Shown: piece after piece, positions 1 through 12,483 of the stretch
Numbering within the stretch: position 1 is the first letter of the stretch
Layout of the letters: each line of letters opens with the position of its first letter
Assembly (NCBI RefSeq): GCF_030272615.1
Contig: NC_081407.1
Location: 150,597,744 to 150,661,743, forward strand
Length of the DNA stretch: 64,000 bases
Reading direction: 5' to 3'
Origin: Cryptomeria japonica
Lineage: Eukaryota; Streptophyta; Pinopsida; Cupressales; Cupressaceae
Translations under genes and position numbers: made by a program
Notes under the pieces: model-generated
Databases searched by the model: none
What the model was told of the DNA's origin: nothing
What the model saw: only the letters and a program-made list of their open reading frames with translations

Positions 1-598
1 GTGGTGCCCTGGTCCTACCCAAGATAGTGGCATGGTTCCATGGTCCCTCCTCTTTCAAGTGAATTTTGACAGGTTGCAGCCCCAGGACCTTCAGATTTCA
101 GCCTTTCAATTGCAACTCTTTGTTAGATTCTCAGGGACAGTGGTGTGGAAACCTGGTCCTGGACAGTTTGTCTTAGTTTGCAGCATCAGGTACACATCCA
201 AAATCATCCCCCTTTCATGCTTTCATTATCTTAGTTTCATATCTACAAGTTTGTGCACTTTCGAGTTCATTTATGCTTCATTCTTTATCTCCTAATCTAA
301 TTGATCATTCAAACCCTAGCTTTTCTTATCATTTGCAACAAGAGGAATAGAAAACCTAAGATTTAATCCTTGGCTCTTTCTTTCTCACAAGAAGTAGCCA
401 AAGTGATCTATCTCCCTAGACTCTTTCGTATTCCCAATGTGTTGGCAAAAGTGGGATGAGGTCCTAGTCACCCGGTCTCGCTTTTCCCACCTCCACAAGG
501 GGATATGTTTTTGTCTTATTTAAGTTCTTAGCTTAACTAAGCTCAAAATATCCATATGTATTTGATAGTGACAAACAGTAATTATTGCATTGAAAAGA
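1..598. other. Non-coding stretch, no gene seen
   Basis: No convincing coding region. The 87-codon open frame at 32-295 has no recognisable family and looks like chance. The text (short GGTCC and CCTGG words, pyrimidine-rich 360-520) resembles the U5 side of a retrotransposon LTR, but no end can be placed because the window starts inside it. Confidence 0.4.
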
Positions 599-639
599 TG
601 CTATTATTCTAAAGAAAAAAACAATCCATCTACAAAGCT

Positions 640-1275
640 TTGAGAAAATTAAAGCGAGGAAAGAAAACTTGAAAAATGTATAGATTTATACCTTCACACA
701 TAGGTTGTATTGATCCATCTTAAAGAAAATATGAACATAATGGATTCAACCCCTAGTAACAAAATGAAATAGCAATGGTGAGTTATTTCCATGTAAACTA
801 TAGTCAAAGTCATCCATCAATGAGTCTTTGAAGGGTAAGCATACCTGAGTTGTTCCTCGCCTAATCTGTAACCAACATTTATCAACAATTACATACGTGT
901 TAGCTTATGTGGTAGAAAGTGAAAATTTTAACCAAACAAAATACAAGAATATAAACTTAATTTAGTCAATAATTTAGGTAATTTAGTCAAATTAACTAGC
1001 TTGAAATATAGCCACACCGCTCATAGATACCTTGTTCTCGCAATTATTTTGAAGACAAAATAATGAAGTTCTCAATCGATCTAATGATGTCAAGTATTGC
1101 TCTTAGTTTGAAATATCGGGACTTGAAGCATCAAATGCCCCAAAGAAAAGAAGAAAGAAAATATGGATAAGACACAAACACATCCAATGCTTCATAGTAT
1201 AGACTCGTTAGTCTACTCATCTTTTTTTTTAATGTTTGATGTTCATGGGAATCTATAACTCTATGTGTAAGAAGT
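640..1275. repeat. Direct duplication, copy 1
   Basis: This segment is repeated at about 1425-2160 with an offset near 780 bases. Long runs match with scattered substitutions, for example the blocks starting CTTGAAAAAT at 668 and 1447 and the block GTTCATGGGAATCTATAACT near the end of each copy. It contains no open frame of note. Function unknown. Confidence 0.8.
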
Positions 1276-1912
1276 CGATCTATAATTATGGATCATGATT
1301 ATAAAATGAAATTACATCAATATACAGAGTTAGTATATCTAACCCTATCTCAAAACAATCATGTTATCCTACCCATGGAAAAGTATCCAACAATATGATA
1401 TCAAGAGGATATAATAGCTCTTAAAAATTAAAGAGAGGAAATAAAACTTGAAAAATATATAGATTTATACCTTCCACATAGGTTGTATTGATCCATCTTA
1501 AAGCAAATATGAGCATCAATGGATTTAGCCCCTGGTAACAAAATGAAATAGCAATGGTGAGTTATTTCCATGTAAATCATACTCAAAGTCGACCATCAAT
1601 GAGTCTTTGAAGGGTAAGCATACCTGAATTGTTCCTCGCCTAATTTGTAACCAACATTTATCAACAATTACATGTTAGTTTATGTGGTAGAAAGTGAAAA
1701 AAATAACCAAACAAATTACGAGAATAAAAACTTAATTTAGTCAATAATTTATGTAATCTAGTCAAATTATTTGGCTTCAAATATAGCCACACCACTCACA
1801 AATACCTTCTTCTAGCAATTTTGTTGAAGAAAAAATACTGAAGTTCTCAACCGATCTAATGATGTCAAGTATTGCTCTTGGTCTGAAAGATCGGGGCGAA
1901 GCATCAGATGCC

Positions 1913-1914
<2 letters not shown>

Positions 1915-1953
<39 letters not shown>
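1915..1953. repeat. (GA)n microsatellite
   Basis: Uninterrupted AG dinucleotides, about 19 units, in the second copy of the local duplication. The 64-codon minus-strand frame across it (poly Ser-Leu) is an artefact. Confidence 0.95.
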
Positions 1954-1954
<1 letters not shown>

Positions 1955-1955
1955 G

Positions 1956-2134
1956 TTGATTCCCATGAACGTCAAACCTTAAAATAAAAGATGAATAGAC
2001 CAACAATTATACACTATGAAGCATTGGATGCCCCAAAGACACGAACACATCCAATGCTTCATAGTATAGACTTGTTAGTGTACTCATCTTTTCTCTCATC
2101 TTTTCCTTTAAGGTTTGATGTTCATGGGAATCTA
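1956..2134. repeat. Inverted repeat (hairpin)
   Basis: The left arm from about 1956 to 2028 and the right arm from about 2049 to 2134 are reverse complements with a few mismatches and an indel; the spacer is about 20 bases. Both arms hold the CCATGAACRTCAAACCTT / AAGGTTTGAYGTTCATGG block. It appears to have arisen by inverted duplication of the 3' end of this duplication copy. Confidence 0.8.
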
Positions 2135-2160
2135 TAACTCTATGTTTAAGAAGTCGATCC

Positions 2161-2939
2161 AAGCAACTTGTGGTGATGTTGTTCATGTTGGCTCTGTTGG
2201 ACCCTGCAATTAAGATTCAATACACATTATTCAATAAGATTAACAGTGCATCATAATGAAATATTAAAAAGTGTGTTAACTTATTGAGCCCAGCAAAAGG
2301 TCAAGGTTGGAAAAGTTATTTTGTGGTTTGTGTTGTGTTTGGTTGCAGGTGTTGATCCACCTAACTGCAGAGAAGGTGTTGGAACAGGTTAGGAGAGAAC
2401 CTGGTCGTGATTTCTAAGAGACTAGGGTGAGAGGAGAAAGCGACTCCTAGGTGAGGCAAGGAAGTTGTGACGTTGTGGCAGTAGGAGAGGTGGATGTTTG
2501 GATGAACCCCTAAGTTGCAGCCATTGGATAATCCATTGATGGGAGTAGTTGAGAGGATGCCTCAAAACTGTCAAAGTGTAGGTTGTATGGGTTAGTGAGA
2601 ACCTAAAAGGAGAGTTTTGATAGTTTCTCTCTTGATTCCCATGATTTGAAGAAGAGTTGTTACATGTTATGAGTTACTACAAGAGAAAGAATGAGATCTT
2701 AGTTGGACAGTCCTAGTTGAGTAGCCAAGATGGTGTTGATGATTGTCTTAGAGTTGAGGAGCATGGTTAAGAGTTCAAGAAGGTTGGTTATGAGTGGAAT
2801 AATGTATGTGAGTGGCTGGATAAGGGCTTGAGAAGGCTTGAGTGAGTTTGGGCTATTGAAGCCTAGTGAGTAGGTTGAGGAGTCAAAGAAGAAGTTTCAC
2901 CTATTGAGTTGGTGAGAAAAGAAACTAGCTAGGGACAAC
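2161..2939. other. Non-coding stretch, no gene seen
   Basis: Purine-rich on the + strand (many GAGG, AGAAG words) but with no open frame of useful length and no domain that I recognise. Possibly old retrotransposon internal sequence. Confidence 0.4.
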
Positions 2940-4150
2940 AACAAATCTTAAAAGGACTTCAACCAATGCAAAGGTCACAAATAATCTCTACACAGTTATG
3001 AAGCAAGTTCAAAAACGATGAACAAGGAAATCATATCAGTATGAAACAATATATGCACAATCCAAGATGCATTAGCTCAGACATAGGATAGTAAGAAAAG
3101 GCCTCAAAGCCTCCATGGTCACCTTATAAAAATTAATATAGCCCCTAAGTCAAATACGAATAAGCCTTTAATATCTACTCATATGACTTCATATTGTCTA
3201 TCTTTGATCAAAGTTAAGATATCTAGCATCCGGGATTGAACATCATCGAGGTCATATAAATCACGAGGTCAACAATGTTTTAATGATATAAGAACCTTCG
3301 ATAAAAGTATTTAAATATTCATCGACTTAATACATATCATTGAAGAGAATTTCACTTGCAAGGTGGCCTAACATAAAGCATCGATGAACTCCGATATGCG
3401 ATGAGTAGGGAATTAACATTATCGAGGGGCAAAACATCATCAAAGAGAATTAAGTAGCTTCTATTTTCAACTTCGATAAAAGACTAGACCACGATAAAAC
3501 TCAAAGGAATGTTACCGAAGGGGAAAGATTCATCGACAAAGAACCTTGCAAGATGTGGTCCCCACTACAACGGCCTCGAAGAGAATACGGTTTCAATGAA
3601 ACTCAACAATAAGTGATCGTTGGGATAATAATCATCGAAGGGAGTACTCCATAAAAGGACTTTCGTAACATAAAGAGCTCCAATGAAACGGAAAAAACTA
3701 TCAACGAAGGAACAATCTTCATCAAAATAAAATCAATTATGGTGATGAAAACAACGAAGCGATAAAGAAAAAAAATTTAATTATCGAAGTCGCAGATATC
3801 ATCGAGGGCCTTTCCCCGATAAGAAATTTGTTGGCGAAGATGATCAAATACACATCATTGAAGTGGACACTCTCATTAAAGAGACAGAGTGCTAACAAAT
3901 GTTAAAGCCACGGTTTCGATGAGTCTTAGGGTTTCGATAAAATGTAACAAAGTTTCATAAAAGAAGAAAATCTTATCGATAACTAGAAACAAAGAACCCA
4001 TTCCAATAAGAATTAGGATTTTGATGAAGGCATATCAAAGGTCATCGATAGGGTGGAAATCATAGAAAAGAAGATGACATGACATTTAAAACAATTCTAA
4101 TAAATATTAAGGATTAATGCTCACACAAGTAGCACTCATCAAAGCTGGTG
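2940..4150. repeat. Degenerate ATCGA-rich motif tract
   Basis: From about 3230 to 4060 the sequence repeats short related words such as CATCGAAG, CATCGAGG, TTCGATAA and ATCATCAAAG every 20-50 bases, without a fixed period. The style is like the motif arrays inside the long LTRs at 40.7-41.8 kb and 46.9-47.9 kb, so this may be the U3 or untranslated part of a related element. It lies just upstream of the decayed reading frame at 4404-7480. Confidence 0.55.
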
Positions 4151-4403
4151 TATCATTAAGGAACTCAAGTTGGTAAAATTTATTGTCACAAGCACATCAG
4201 TCATTTCTGCATTGAAATTCAAAACATAGAGAAGAAGTCATTGCAGAGGGAGAAAAGCTCACCCGGAATTTGCAGAGACATAAAGTTCAACAGCTTGGAG
4301 AAAGATAAAGCACAAGGAGAATTCAAAGCCGAAGCCATAATTGTTCTGCAAGCCTGAATTAAGTGTGTTGCTAACACTTCTTTTACTCCATATTTGCACA
4401 TTA

Positions 4404-7400
4404 TGGAATCATCTTCGAATACTAGGCCTTCCAGGGGTAGAAAACCAAAAAATCCTCCACCTGCAGACTCCAGTGAAACTACTAAGAGAAAAAAGGCAAA
4501 AGAAATAGGGCAGGGCATTAAATCAAGACTTGTTAGACCAATTCCCTGCCTCTAGTTTAAAATCCAGAAAAGTAAAAAATGAGGAAGAGGGGTTTGAAGA
4601 TAATCACGAGCATCTAGGGGATGTTTGGATGGAATTGAGGGGATATGACTTGTTCATGTTCCATTTGAAGAATAAAGACAGTCCTGAGCCTGTATGCAAT
4701 CCATGGAATTTGAATATAGGAAGGCTAGTGGTTCCAAATATCTTTACTAGCCCTAAATTAATGAGAGCTTTAGCTGAGAAGTATGATGTTAACACAAAAA
4801 CAATATATGATCTAGGTTTGGTGAACCCCTATTGCCAATTAGAAAATACGTCATTGAATGAGTGTTTGGTTTGGAGTGGGGATATGAGACAACCACTAAC
4901 CTTAGGAAGCTAAAATAGGAGTACACATCTCTTGAGAGCTTATACAATGAGTGGAGATTGCCTTTCCAAAGAAAGAGGGAAAAGGGAAAGAAACCTAAGA
5001 CACTTAAGGATACTGATCAGGCTCCCTTTGATGTGAACCAGTTTAGACCACCCATTAAATATACCTATTACTCCATAGGAAAAATCCTTGGAGTTGAGTC
5101 ACCTCCACTCATGGACATTGCACTAATGGTCCTTGTTGTTGATGCACAGTCCAAGGACCCCAGGGGATTTTATTATGCTTCCTTCATTGCTGATCAGATG
5201 AATCACGACCTTGAAAAGATAAGAGGGGATCCCAATCAAATTGTATTCACACATTATTCATTGATGATGCATATGTTATTGTTTCTTGGAGAGGAAAACA
5301 ACTTATGGGGAGATGATTTACCCGAACATATGTATAATAAGCAAGGAATGAAGAAGTCGGTGCAGTTACGGCTTTTAGTATGGGATCAACGTTATGCCAA
5401 TTGTCAATATTATTGCTTTGAAGATAAATTTGTGAAACCACTAATGGGTTTGTTAGGCTATGATGAAGATTTTTTACTTTCTCTTGAAATCAAGAAGTTT
5501 TTGAGACCTAAAGACTTCAATCCAGAGTTGGAAATTGATCACAATTGGGGAGATTGGCATTCATTTGAGACCCCTAATCAAATTAGGGTCTATGGATTTG
5601 AAGGAGCCCCTAATGTACTACCTAAAACAATCCCAGACATAATTGCTTACTTGGAGATTATTAGGCAGATGCATGAGTCCAGCCATTTGCATCTGAGATC
5701 AAGAGGCAAGCAATCCTTCCTACCAGGTTTTTTATCTTTTGGAGATTTTGTTGTAAAGAATAAAAAAAGTTATGAACTTATTGGTAAGAAGATGAAATAA
5801 TTTTCATTGTCACCTGCTGATGCAAGGGCCCAATTTGACCCTGGAGGCTATATTCACAAGGCCATAAATCTACGAGGGCTCTAGGGTTATGAGCATGTCC
5901 CTCTATTAAAATAAGATTTAATTAGAAATTTGGAAAGGAAGGAGGCATCACAGAAGATGGAGCTATATAATAAATTGATGAGTGCATACAATTGGAAGCT
6001 TGTTAGGGATATGATCAAACATGATCTTGAAGATATCACATAACCATTGGCTAAAGCAGAGAAACTTATGGATCTAAGACAAGAATTTCTTGAAGGAATC
6101 CCTGAAAAGGCTCTTCTGCAAAAGCCATCTAAACCAAGGATAGAGGTTCCTCTTGATCATTTGTCACCAGATTCCAGGGCCTATGAGAGGCACGATGAGG
6201 TTCCAACAAAGGCTACTGAGGGAGAGGGAGAAAATGAAATTCTTGTTGAGCCCCCAGAATATGCAATTTTAGATGAGAGAATTGATGATTGTGATAACTT
6301 TGTTTTAGATGAGCAATTCATCCAAACCCCTGAATTTCAGACACTTATATTTCAGCATAAAGCAAACAAGTTGAGGATTGAAGGAAGAGAAGACATCAGT
6401 GAAGGAAATGAAGATAATAACTCCAGCCAAAGGGAGACAAATGCTAAAAGATGTTGGCATGATCATATATCCTGGTTGGAATATGAAGGGTGCATTAATG
6501 TTTGACACACATGCCAAATCAATTGGTAAAGATAACTTCAAATTGCCTAAAAAATATTGATACTGTCTATACTGGATCTTGATATGATCCAGGGAAAAAG
6601 GCATTACTCAATGGGTTGTGTACCCTCGAGACAGAAGGCCCCTTCTGATTGATCCAAATGAACTATTTGCCATATTGACTATTCAACAGGCGGGGATGAA
6701 CAATCCCATGGAGACTGCGATGTTAAATTTAAATGCACGACTAGACTAAATGTAGATCGGGTGGATTTTGTCACAAGAGAAATGCTTCACTACAAGGATG
6801 CATATTATGCAGAGGTTGAAGAAAGACAAAAGTGGCAAGAGATAGCCACTCAATTGCAAAAGGATCAAATGACTTCAATACCAGAATGACCTATTGATTG
6901 TGAGGAAGAGCAGAGGATCGTGCTTGCATCTCGGGATGCCATATATTGAAAATACAAAGCAGAAAAATTTGAGGAGAAAACAAACGAGGCAAATGAGAAG
7001 AAAGATTCTTTTGTACATGCATTGATAACAGGGATAATCAAGTATATGATTGATTAAATGAACGCTCAAGCTACTCCATTCCGGTTCACATACAAAGGCA
7101 CTTTCACAAGATTGGATAACCATATGACATTGAAGGAGAGGTTGTGTGATAAAACAGGGCCAGAGGTTGAGGAGATGATTGCAACTCATGATCATTACTA
7201 TAACCAGTTGAAAAGTGATGTGGATAAGTTTGAGAATGCAGAAGATCTTTTGAATCTGATGAGTGACGGCGAGCTCTTGACAATAGAGCAATTGAAGGCT
7301 AAATTGGGAAGAAATTTAGAGCGCAAAGTATTGAAGATCAAAGAGGATGAAGAATTGGCGCCGCAGGTTTCCAAAATCATTGGTGAACTATATGCCCAAG

Positions 7401-7480
7401 AATACACGATGAAGAAACTACTCGCTGAATCACACACAAAGAACAAGCATACGTTGAACATATTGACAAAATTAATCTAA
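4404..7480 (+). pseudogene. Decayed long ORF of an unrecognised retroelement-associated family (copy 1)
   Basis: A chain of open stretches on one strand reads as a single protein of roughly 900-1000 residues broken by stops and frameshifts. The pieces are: a Lys/Ser/Pro-rich start at 4404 (MESSSNTRPSRGRKPKN); 4530-4913; 4958-5800 (280 codons, the best preserved); 5801-6045 with several stops; 6047-6505 (acidic linker); then 7058-7480 (helical, charged C-terminus). The 280-codon part contains IRVYGFEGAP, matching IRIAGFEGAP in the minus-strand frame at 63402-63872. The order of blocks is also the same: conserved N-terminal domain, acidic linker, charged helical C-terminus. No catalytic motif of gag, protease, polymerase or transposase is visible, and I do not recognise the family. 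It is non-functional here as it stands. Confidence 0.65.
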
Positions 7481-7506
7481 TGTTAAGAGATTGATTAGTC
7501 TTAGTT

Positions 7507-7592
7507 AGATTTGTTACTAGCTTTATAAACAGTTACGATGAAAGCTTTGTTACTAGTTAGATTTGTTACTAGCTTTATAAACAATTGCGATA
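7507..7592 (+). repeat. Short tandem duplication
   Basis: A unit of about 50 bases (TTAGATTTGTTACTAGCTTT followed by ATAAACA) occurs twice in tandem directly downstream of the decayed ORF. Each unit contains CTTTATAAAC, which could act as a TATA box, but that is a guess. Confidence 0.7.
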
Positions 7593-7786
7593 AAAAGTTA
7601 ACAAACAAATGACAAAAGTGAAAGCCATTTTGAAGTGATCCAAGAATTTCATTGTGATTGAGATAAGGAGTTTTGTAGGGTTAATCTAGTATTTTAGAAA
7701 GCTTTTCAAGTCATATTCCACAATTGCAATGCTTTATATCTATAGACAAAAACTACATTTTTTAATAAACTTAAGGTCATTTCCAT

Positions 7787-8350
7787 AGCATATAGATATA
7801 GAGAGTAAATAAAATAGAGTTACCATGAATTGTAAAAAATAGATTTTGTTGTTTATATTCATATTGTTGATTACATAGGCAAATATTCATTTAACTTTTT
7901 AAAAGGGCAGTCAGCAACAATCAAAATGGCTTCCACTTTTACTAAATTTCTAACAATAAATGGATCTCATTCTGATAAATTTTGATCTTAGCTACTTCAT
8001 AGACTTAGCTAATGTTTAATCTCAGACTTAGATAACTATTTGGTGTATTTGGTGACAACCCTTTTAAAAAGTTAAATGAATATTTGCCTTGTAATATGAA
8101 TATAAACAACAAAATCTATTTTCTACAATTCATGGCTTAAACTGTATTTTATTTACTCTATATAAAAGATTAGCTAAGTCTATGAAGTAGCTGAGATCAA
8201 AATTTATCAGACAGAGATCCAACAATCAAAATGGCTTCCACTTTTACTAAATTCCTAACAATAAATGGATCTCATTCTGATAAATTTTTATCTTAGCTAC
8301 TTCATAGACTTAGCTGATGTTCGATCTCAGACTTAGACAACTATTTGGTG
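7787..8350. repeat. Compound inverted and direct repeat
   Basis: The left arm about 7795-7905 is the reverse complement of about 8057-8165, including CCCTTTTAAAAAGTTAAATG against its mirror. A second inner pair (7974-8011 and 8172-8210, with AGCTAAGTCTATGAAGTAGC) is also inverted. The stretch 7908-8053 recurs in direct orientation at 8220-8350. Together this looks like a fold-back element nested in a short duplication. No coding potential. Confidence 0.75.
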
Positions 8351-9779
8351 AAGACCATTCGCCTAATGGGCATTATATTTCATTAGTGTCATTAACCCAA
8401 ACTCTTCTACAGGTCACAAATTTTTATTGATGACAACTAAATACTACACACATTGGATATAAGCTATAAATTGTAAAATTTGTATCACATACATGGTCAT
8501 CAAATCTGTCAAAGATAACATCATAACCAAGTTTTCTATGTCTTTCGCCCTCATATGTGACAATAACCCTACTTTTTCTTTTTCTCAATTGATGTAATGG
8601 GGTTATCGATTTAAGGTCAATTTAATTTTTTCTTCCAATCAGACATAAACTATGATCAGAACCAACCTCTTAAAACCAACAATGCCGACCCAAACAATAA
8701 CCTCCATGTCATGTGTTTCTCAGTACCCTAAAAACACACCTATGGGATACCCAGGAAACAATAGCTATGCAAATCTGATTATGTTTGAGATGCACATAAG
8801 ATGAAGCTAAGTGATGGCTCACCTATAAACTGATTAGCCTATCTTCACCATCTCACCTGCCAACATCAGAATTAGGCCACCCAATCGAAGCTATAGCCAC
8901 CTTGGGGTTCAACGCATTGCATTTTGATCTGAACTATCCCTCGCTCAATGAGTTGTGGTCGAGTTATTCGTTCACCATTGTCTCTCATCCTGTGAATCTC
9001 CTCTTCCTGATTGAGCTCCTTTTTTCAAACAGTTCGCTACTTTGGTCACTCTTCATGTGAATCTCCTCTTCCTAATCGAGCTCTTGCACGCGTGAATGAA
9101 GTCTTATGCTTTGCTTTGCGGGAATGAAGTATTTTGAAGTCTTTTTCTTTGCATAGTAATTTGAAGTATTTTACTATGAAATTGAAATTGACCTATGGGA
9201 AAACACCGTCCGCTCGATTTTTTATATTTTTTACTTGACTAAGCCTAAGGGTTTTTGTTTTTTTACTTTTTAACTTTTCTATTTTTTGTCGAAATTTTGA
9301 TGACCGGCTGTCGTAACTCCAACAAAATTAATAATCGTCAGAATTTTGATGAATGTTGGGAAAGTTTTAAAAAAAAAAAATTGACACAGTTAACCTCATA
9401 ATATTCGACAAAATGAAAAAAATCCCAGAGTTTGTCAAAAAATTTCGTCGGAAAATGCACCCAAATGAGTTAGTGTTGTATTGTATCTCCTATATATGAA
9501 GTTTGTGAGATAGAGGTTCTGTGTAAGATTCTTATGGTCATTGAGTTACCTTTAAATCTTTTATTAGTGGTACTCCTGTGAAGATCTTGCTCTGCAAGTA
9601 TATTGCAATTTGTTATTGATTGTTGAATAATACATTAAGCTAATTTTGGAGTATGGTGTTTTTTCTCTCAAAAGGGTTTTCCCCACATAAATCACTATGT
9701 TGTGGTATGCATCATATTATATTTATTTTTGTTAAGTTTTTGTAATTGTAGTAACAATTTGTAATTTTTTTTGCATTAC
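8351..9779. other. Non-coding stretch, no gene seen
   Basis: No coherent open frame. The part 9180-9480 repeats GTCGAAATTTTGATG-like words and a poly-A run near 9370. It may include the 3' untranslated part of the Ty3/gypsy remnant that follows, but no LTR edge can be placed. Confidence 0.4.
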
Positions 9780-10530
9780 CCTCCTCTTAAGGTTAGTGTA
9801 GGAAGTTGTTCAGTTACTTAACTTCCTTACATTAAAGAATAAATCTGCTACCTAAGTTGTTGTACATATGGTACTGATATAGCAAATAAATGAGCAAATT
9901 TGATTAGTCTGTCAACAAAAACATAGATACAATCCTTTTTAGAGTAATTAGTACTCTAGTACTTAAGCTTACTTAGGTCATATTACATTTGGTGTCTCGA
10001 GTCATGTGGTAAGGACACATGTCATGATCTTGTTTTAACCTCACCTAGGACTTTTTAGGTTTTTCTTTATTTAGCTTTAGGTTTCCTTTATAAGGATTCA
10101 TTGTAGCATTATTCTTCATTCAATAATTCTTCTTTTGCATAATCAATATGATTCATGTTTCTAGATCAATAATGTTTGGCCCGTGCATAGTCTTCCTATC
10201 TCTCTCGTTCTAAGGTAGGTGTTTGATTGCAGGTGATCTTCAAGAGTTGTGGGTTTTAAGGATCAACTCTAACAATCCTTACCTACACCTTAGATGGCCC
10301 TACAATAAAATCCATCCAAATACTTTCCCATTTTTTATTGGGAATAAACTAGTTGGATAAGTGTGTTCATCCTTATTCTACCGACAGGTGGGAAACTTCC
10401 TGAAATATTTAAGGACTTTATTTTTAATCCAATTCCATGTAAACCTTTTTGAATATGTTTGCATGTCTTGAAGAAACTTGGTTGACGAGTCATAGGCATA
10501 TCATTAAAAGACTTTATAACCTTAACCATA
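9780..10530 (-). pseudogene. Integrase remnant (Ty3/gypsy), split by an LTR
   Basis: Left of the inserted LTR the minus strand reads GKDCIYVFVDRLIKFAHLFA, which is the gypsy integrase core start (the D of VDRL is a catalytic position). The part at 10335-10529 (MVKVIKSFNDMPMTRQPSFF) lies upstream and is probably the zinc-binding region and linker. The frame is interrupted by the solo LTR at 9937-10274 and by stops. Confidence 0.7.
9937..10274 (+). mobile_element. Short solo LTR (338 bp)
   Basis: Flanked on both sides by ATCCT (9932-9936 and 10275-10279). The ends TTTTAGAG and CTCTAACA are inverted repeats with one change, so the original start was probably TGTTAGAG. A TATA-like CTTTATAAGG lies near 10087. 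Removing it and one copy of the target repeat rejoins the integrase reading (GKD.IYVFVDRL). Confidence 0.8.
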
Positions 10531-10639
10531 AATTCTGAATCAAGTACTAAATAGACTTCATTTTATGTATGATAAGTTGATTAACCATTGTGTACCTATC
10601 ATCATTTATATTACCTTTATGATGCCTATATCCCAAGAG

Positions 10640-11100
10640 TCCTTACCATACTTAGTTGAAATCATCTCACTGCAGCCACGTGCAATCTTTACTAAAGAAC
10701 ACAAATGATGTCTCTTAGATAGTTCATCAAGAGTAATATTTTTTTTCTTCTTTGACATATACAATGTCAAAGCCATATACTTGCAATCTGCTCACCCACT
10801 TTTGTTGTTTATTATTTAGGTTATTTTGATCAAGAAGCACTTGAGGCTACTGTGGTTGGTTTTGACAATAAACTTACCTCCCATGAGATACAAATTAAAC
10901 TTGACCAAGGCATGCATAATAGCCAACATTTCCTTGTCATATATATAATAAATCCTCTCAAAACCCCTCAGCTCTATGCCCCCAGATGTAATTTGGGATG
11001 TTTATCTAGCATCAAGACAACACTTAAATTTCCTCTTTTGAAGCATCACACTTTGACTCAAAATATTGTGAGAAATCAGGAATAGCCAAGATTGGGTAAG
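10640..11100 (-). pseudogene. RNase H remnant (Ty3/gypsy)
   Basis: The minus strand reads YDKEMLAIMHALVKFNLYLM followed by GKFIVKTNHSSLKCF, matching the gypsy RNase H pattern around the second and third catalytic acids (E in DKE.LA; the D of TDH is changed to N here). The next part to the left is the linker toward integrase. Confidence 0.8.
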
Positions 11101-11229
11101 TTCTCATTGATCTAATTGAAGTGGTCAAAGCACTTGCAATATTTGACCAAACAAAGTCCCCCTTCTTAGTCAAATATTTAAGTGGAGTAACCATTTAAGA
11201 AAAAGCCTTTATAAATCTCTTATAAAAAA

Positions 11230-12483
11230 TACATAAGCCAAAAAATTCTTTGAGCTTTGAAAGATTAGTTGGTGGAGGCCAATCCATAATTGCCTTCGTC
11301 TTACTAGGATCTACTCTAACTCCCTTAGAGCTAACAATATGACCAAGTTAGAGAAGTGTCATACCAAACTCACACTTAGACTCCTTGGCATACAATGACT
11401 CTCACTCTAAGATGATCAACATCTCATCAAGGTGTCTCGTGTGCTCCTCACATGTCTAGTTAAATACTAGATATCATCAAATAAAAAATAGTAAACTTTT
11501 AAAGTTTATTGTGGAAAACCCTATTCATATAATATTTAAAGGTAGTTGGAGCATTGATTAGGCCAAAAGGCATAATTAAGAACTCAAAGTGCCTAAAGTG
11601 GCACCAATTTTTTTTCTTCTCCACATCTTTCTCTTGGACTTGAACTTGATTGTAGTATTACCTTAAATCAATCTTAGAGAAATAGAAATCACCATGTAGC
11701 TCATTTATGCATGGGATGGGGTATCTATTTTTTAATGTCTTTGTAAGAATTTGTCAAATATAGCCAAGATCTAGAGCACAATGAATAACACAAAAGAGAG
11801 ACAATATATTTGATAAAAATAAACTGTATTCTAATCAAGATTCAAATACTATCAACCAGATCATTACATCAAAGAATATGAGCCTTCTTATAAAGGCAAG
11901 GCCATATGGATATGTGAGCACACAATCATGACATGTGGCTCAATGAGAAACAAGGGTAGGTAGGAGTAGGTAGGAGAAATAATAAAATATTCCACAAGAG
12001 GTGGTTCACCCATTGAAGGTGGAAGGTAACAACAAGATAAGACCACCAAATGTGGAATTTCTCCTACATACATCATCCTTATGTGCACACTTACCTAAGT
12101 GTCTCATATTCAAACTATGATGAAATACATTACCCTAAGTCAACTTAAGTAAAGTGTAATTATGAGGCATAATTTACACCAACAATCTTCTTGTTTAAAT
12201 CCCTATAACTTGTGCCTATATGCACAATCTTGTCCTTTTCCTTCACCAATGCCACCAAATGTGTGATAGGGCTCTTACAAAGCCTAATGTGACCCATCTC
12301 AAGTAACTCCTCGATGAACTTATTTATTTCATTTTTGCGCCTCTTTGGATTCTTGTAAGGGGTGGTGATAACTAGTTTATCACCCTCTTCCAACTCAATG
12401 ACATGTTCAATGCCTCTCTCATGAGGTATCCCAAGAGGTATGTTGTGAAAAAACTTATTGTGCTTAGACAAAAAAGCTTGCAT
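11230..12483 (-). pseudogene. Reverse transcriptase remnant (Ty3/gypsy), split by an LTR
   Basis: The N-terminal part (12483-12185) reads PYKNPKRRKNEINKFIEELL, MGHIRLCKSPITHLVALV and YRDLNKK, the usual start of gypsy reverse transcriptase. After the 11752-12184 insertion it resumes with LKNRYPIPCINELH and FSKIDLR, then IMPFGLINAPTTFK, a degraded FDDI in place of YVDDI, and VDPSKTKAIMDWPPPTNLSK. Stops and frameshifts make it inactive. In an active element this enzyme copies the element RNA into DNA. Confidence 0.85.
11752..12184 (-). mobile_element. Short solo LTR (433 bp) in the RT remnant
   Basis: On the minus strand it starts TGTTGGTGTAAATTATGCC and ends near TTTGACA, with a TATA-like TTTATAAG at about 11891-11898. 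It interrupts the reverse transcriptase reading between NKK and the LKNRYP block. The target duplication is imperfect or decayed, so the left edge is approximate. Confidence 0.65.

Larger units (their letters stand above)
1425..2160. repeat. Direct duplication, copy 2 (with added hairpin)
   Basis: Second copy of the 640-1275 segment. It is about 100 bases longer because it gained a GA microsatellite and an inverted duplication of its own 3' part (1956-2134), which copy 1 lacks. Divergence between copies suggests an old tandem duplication. Confidence 0.8.

Noticed and set aside
1812-2006. 64-codon minus-strand frame with poly Ser-Leu
   Set aside because: It is the translation of the (GA)n microsatellite.
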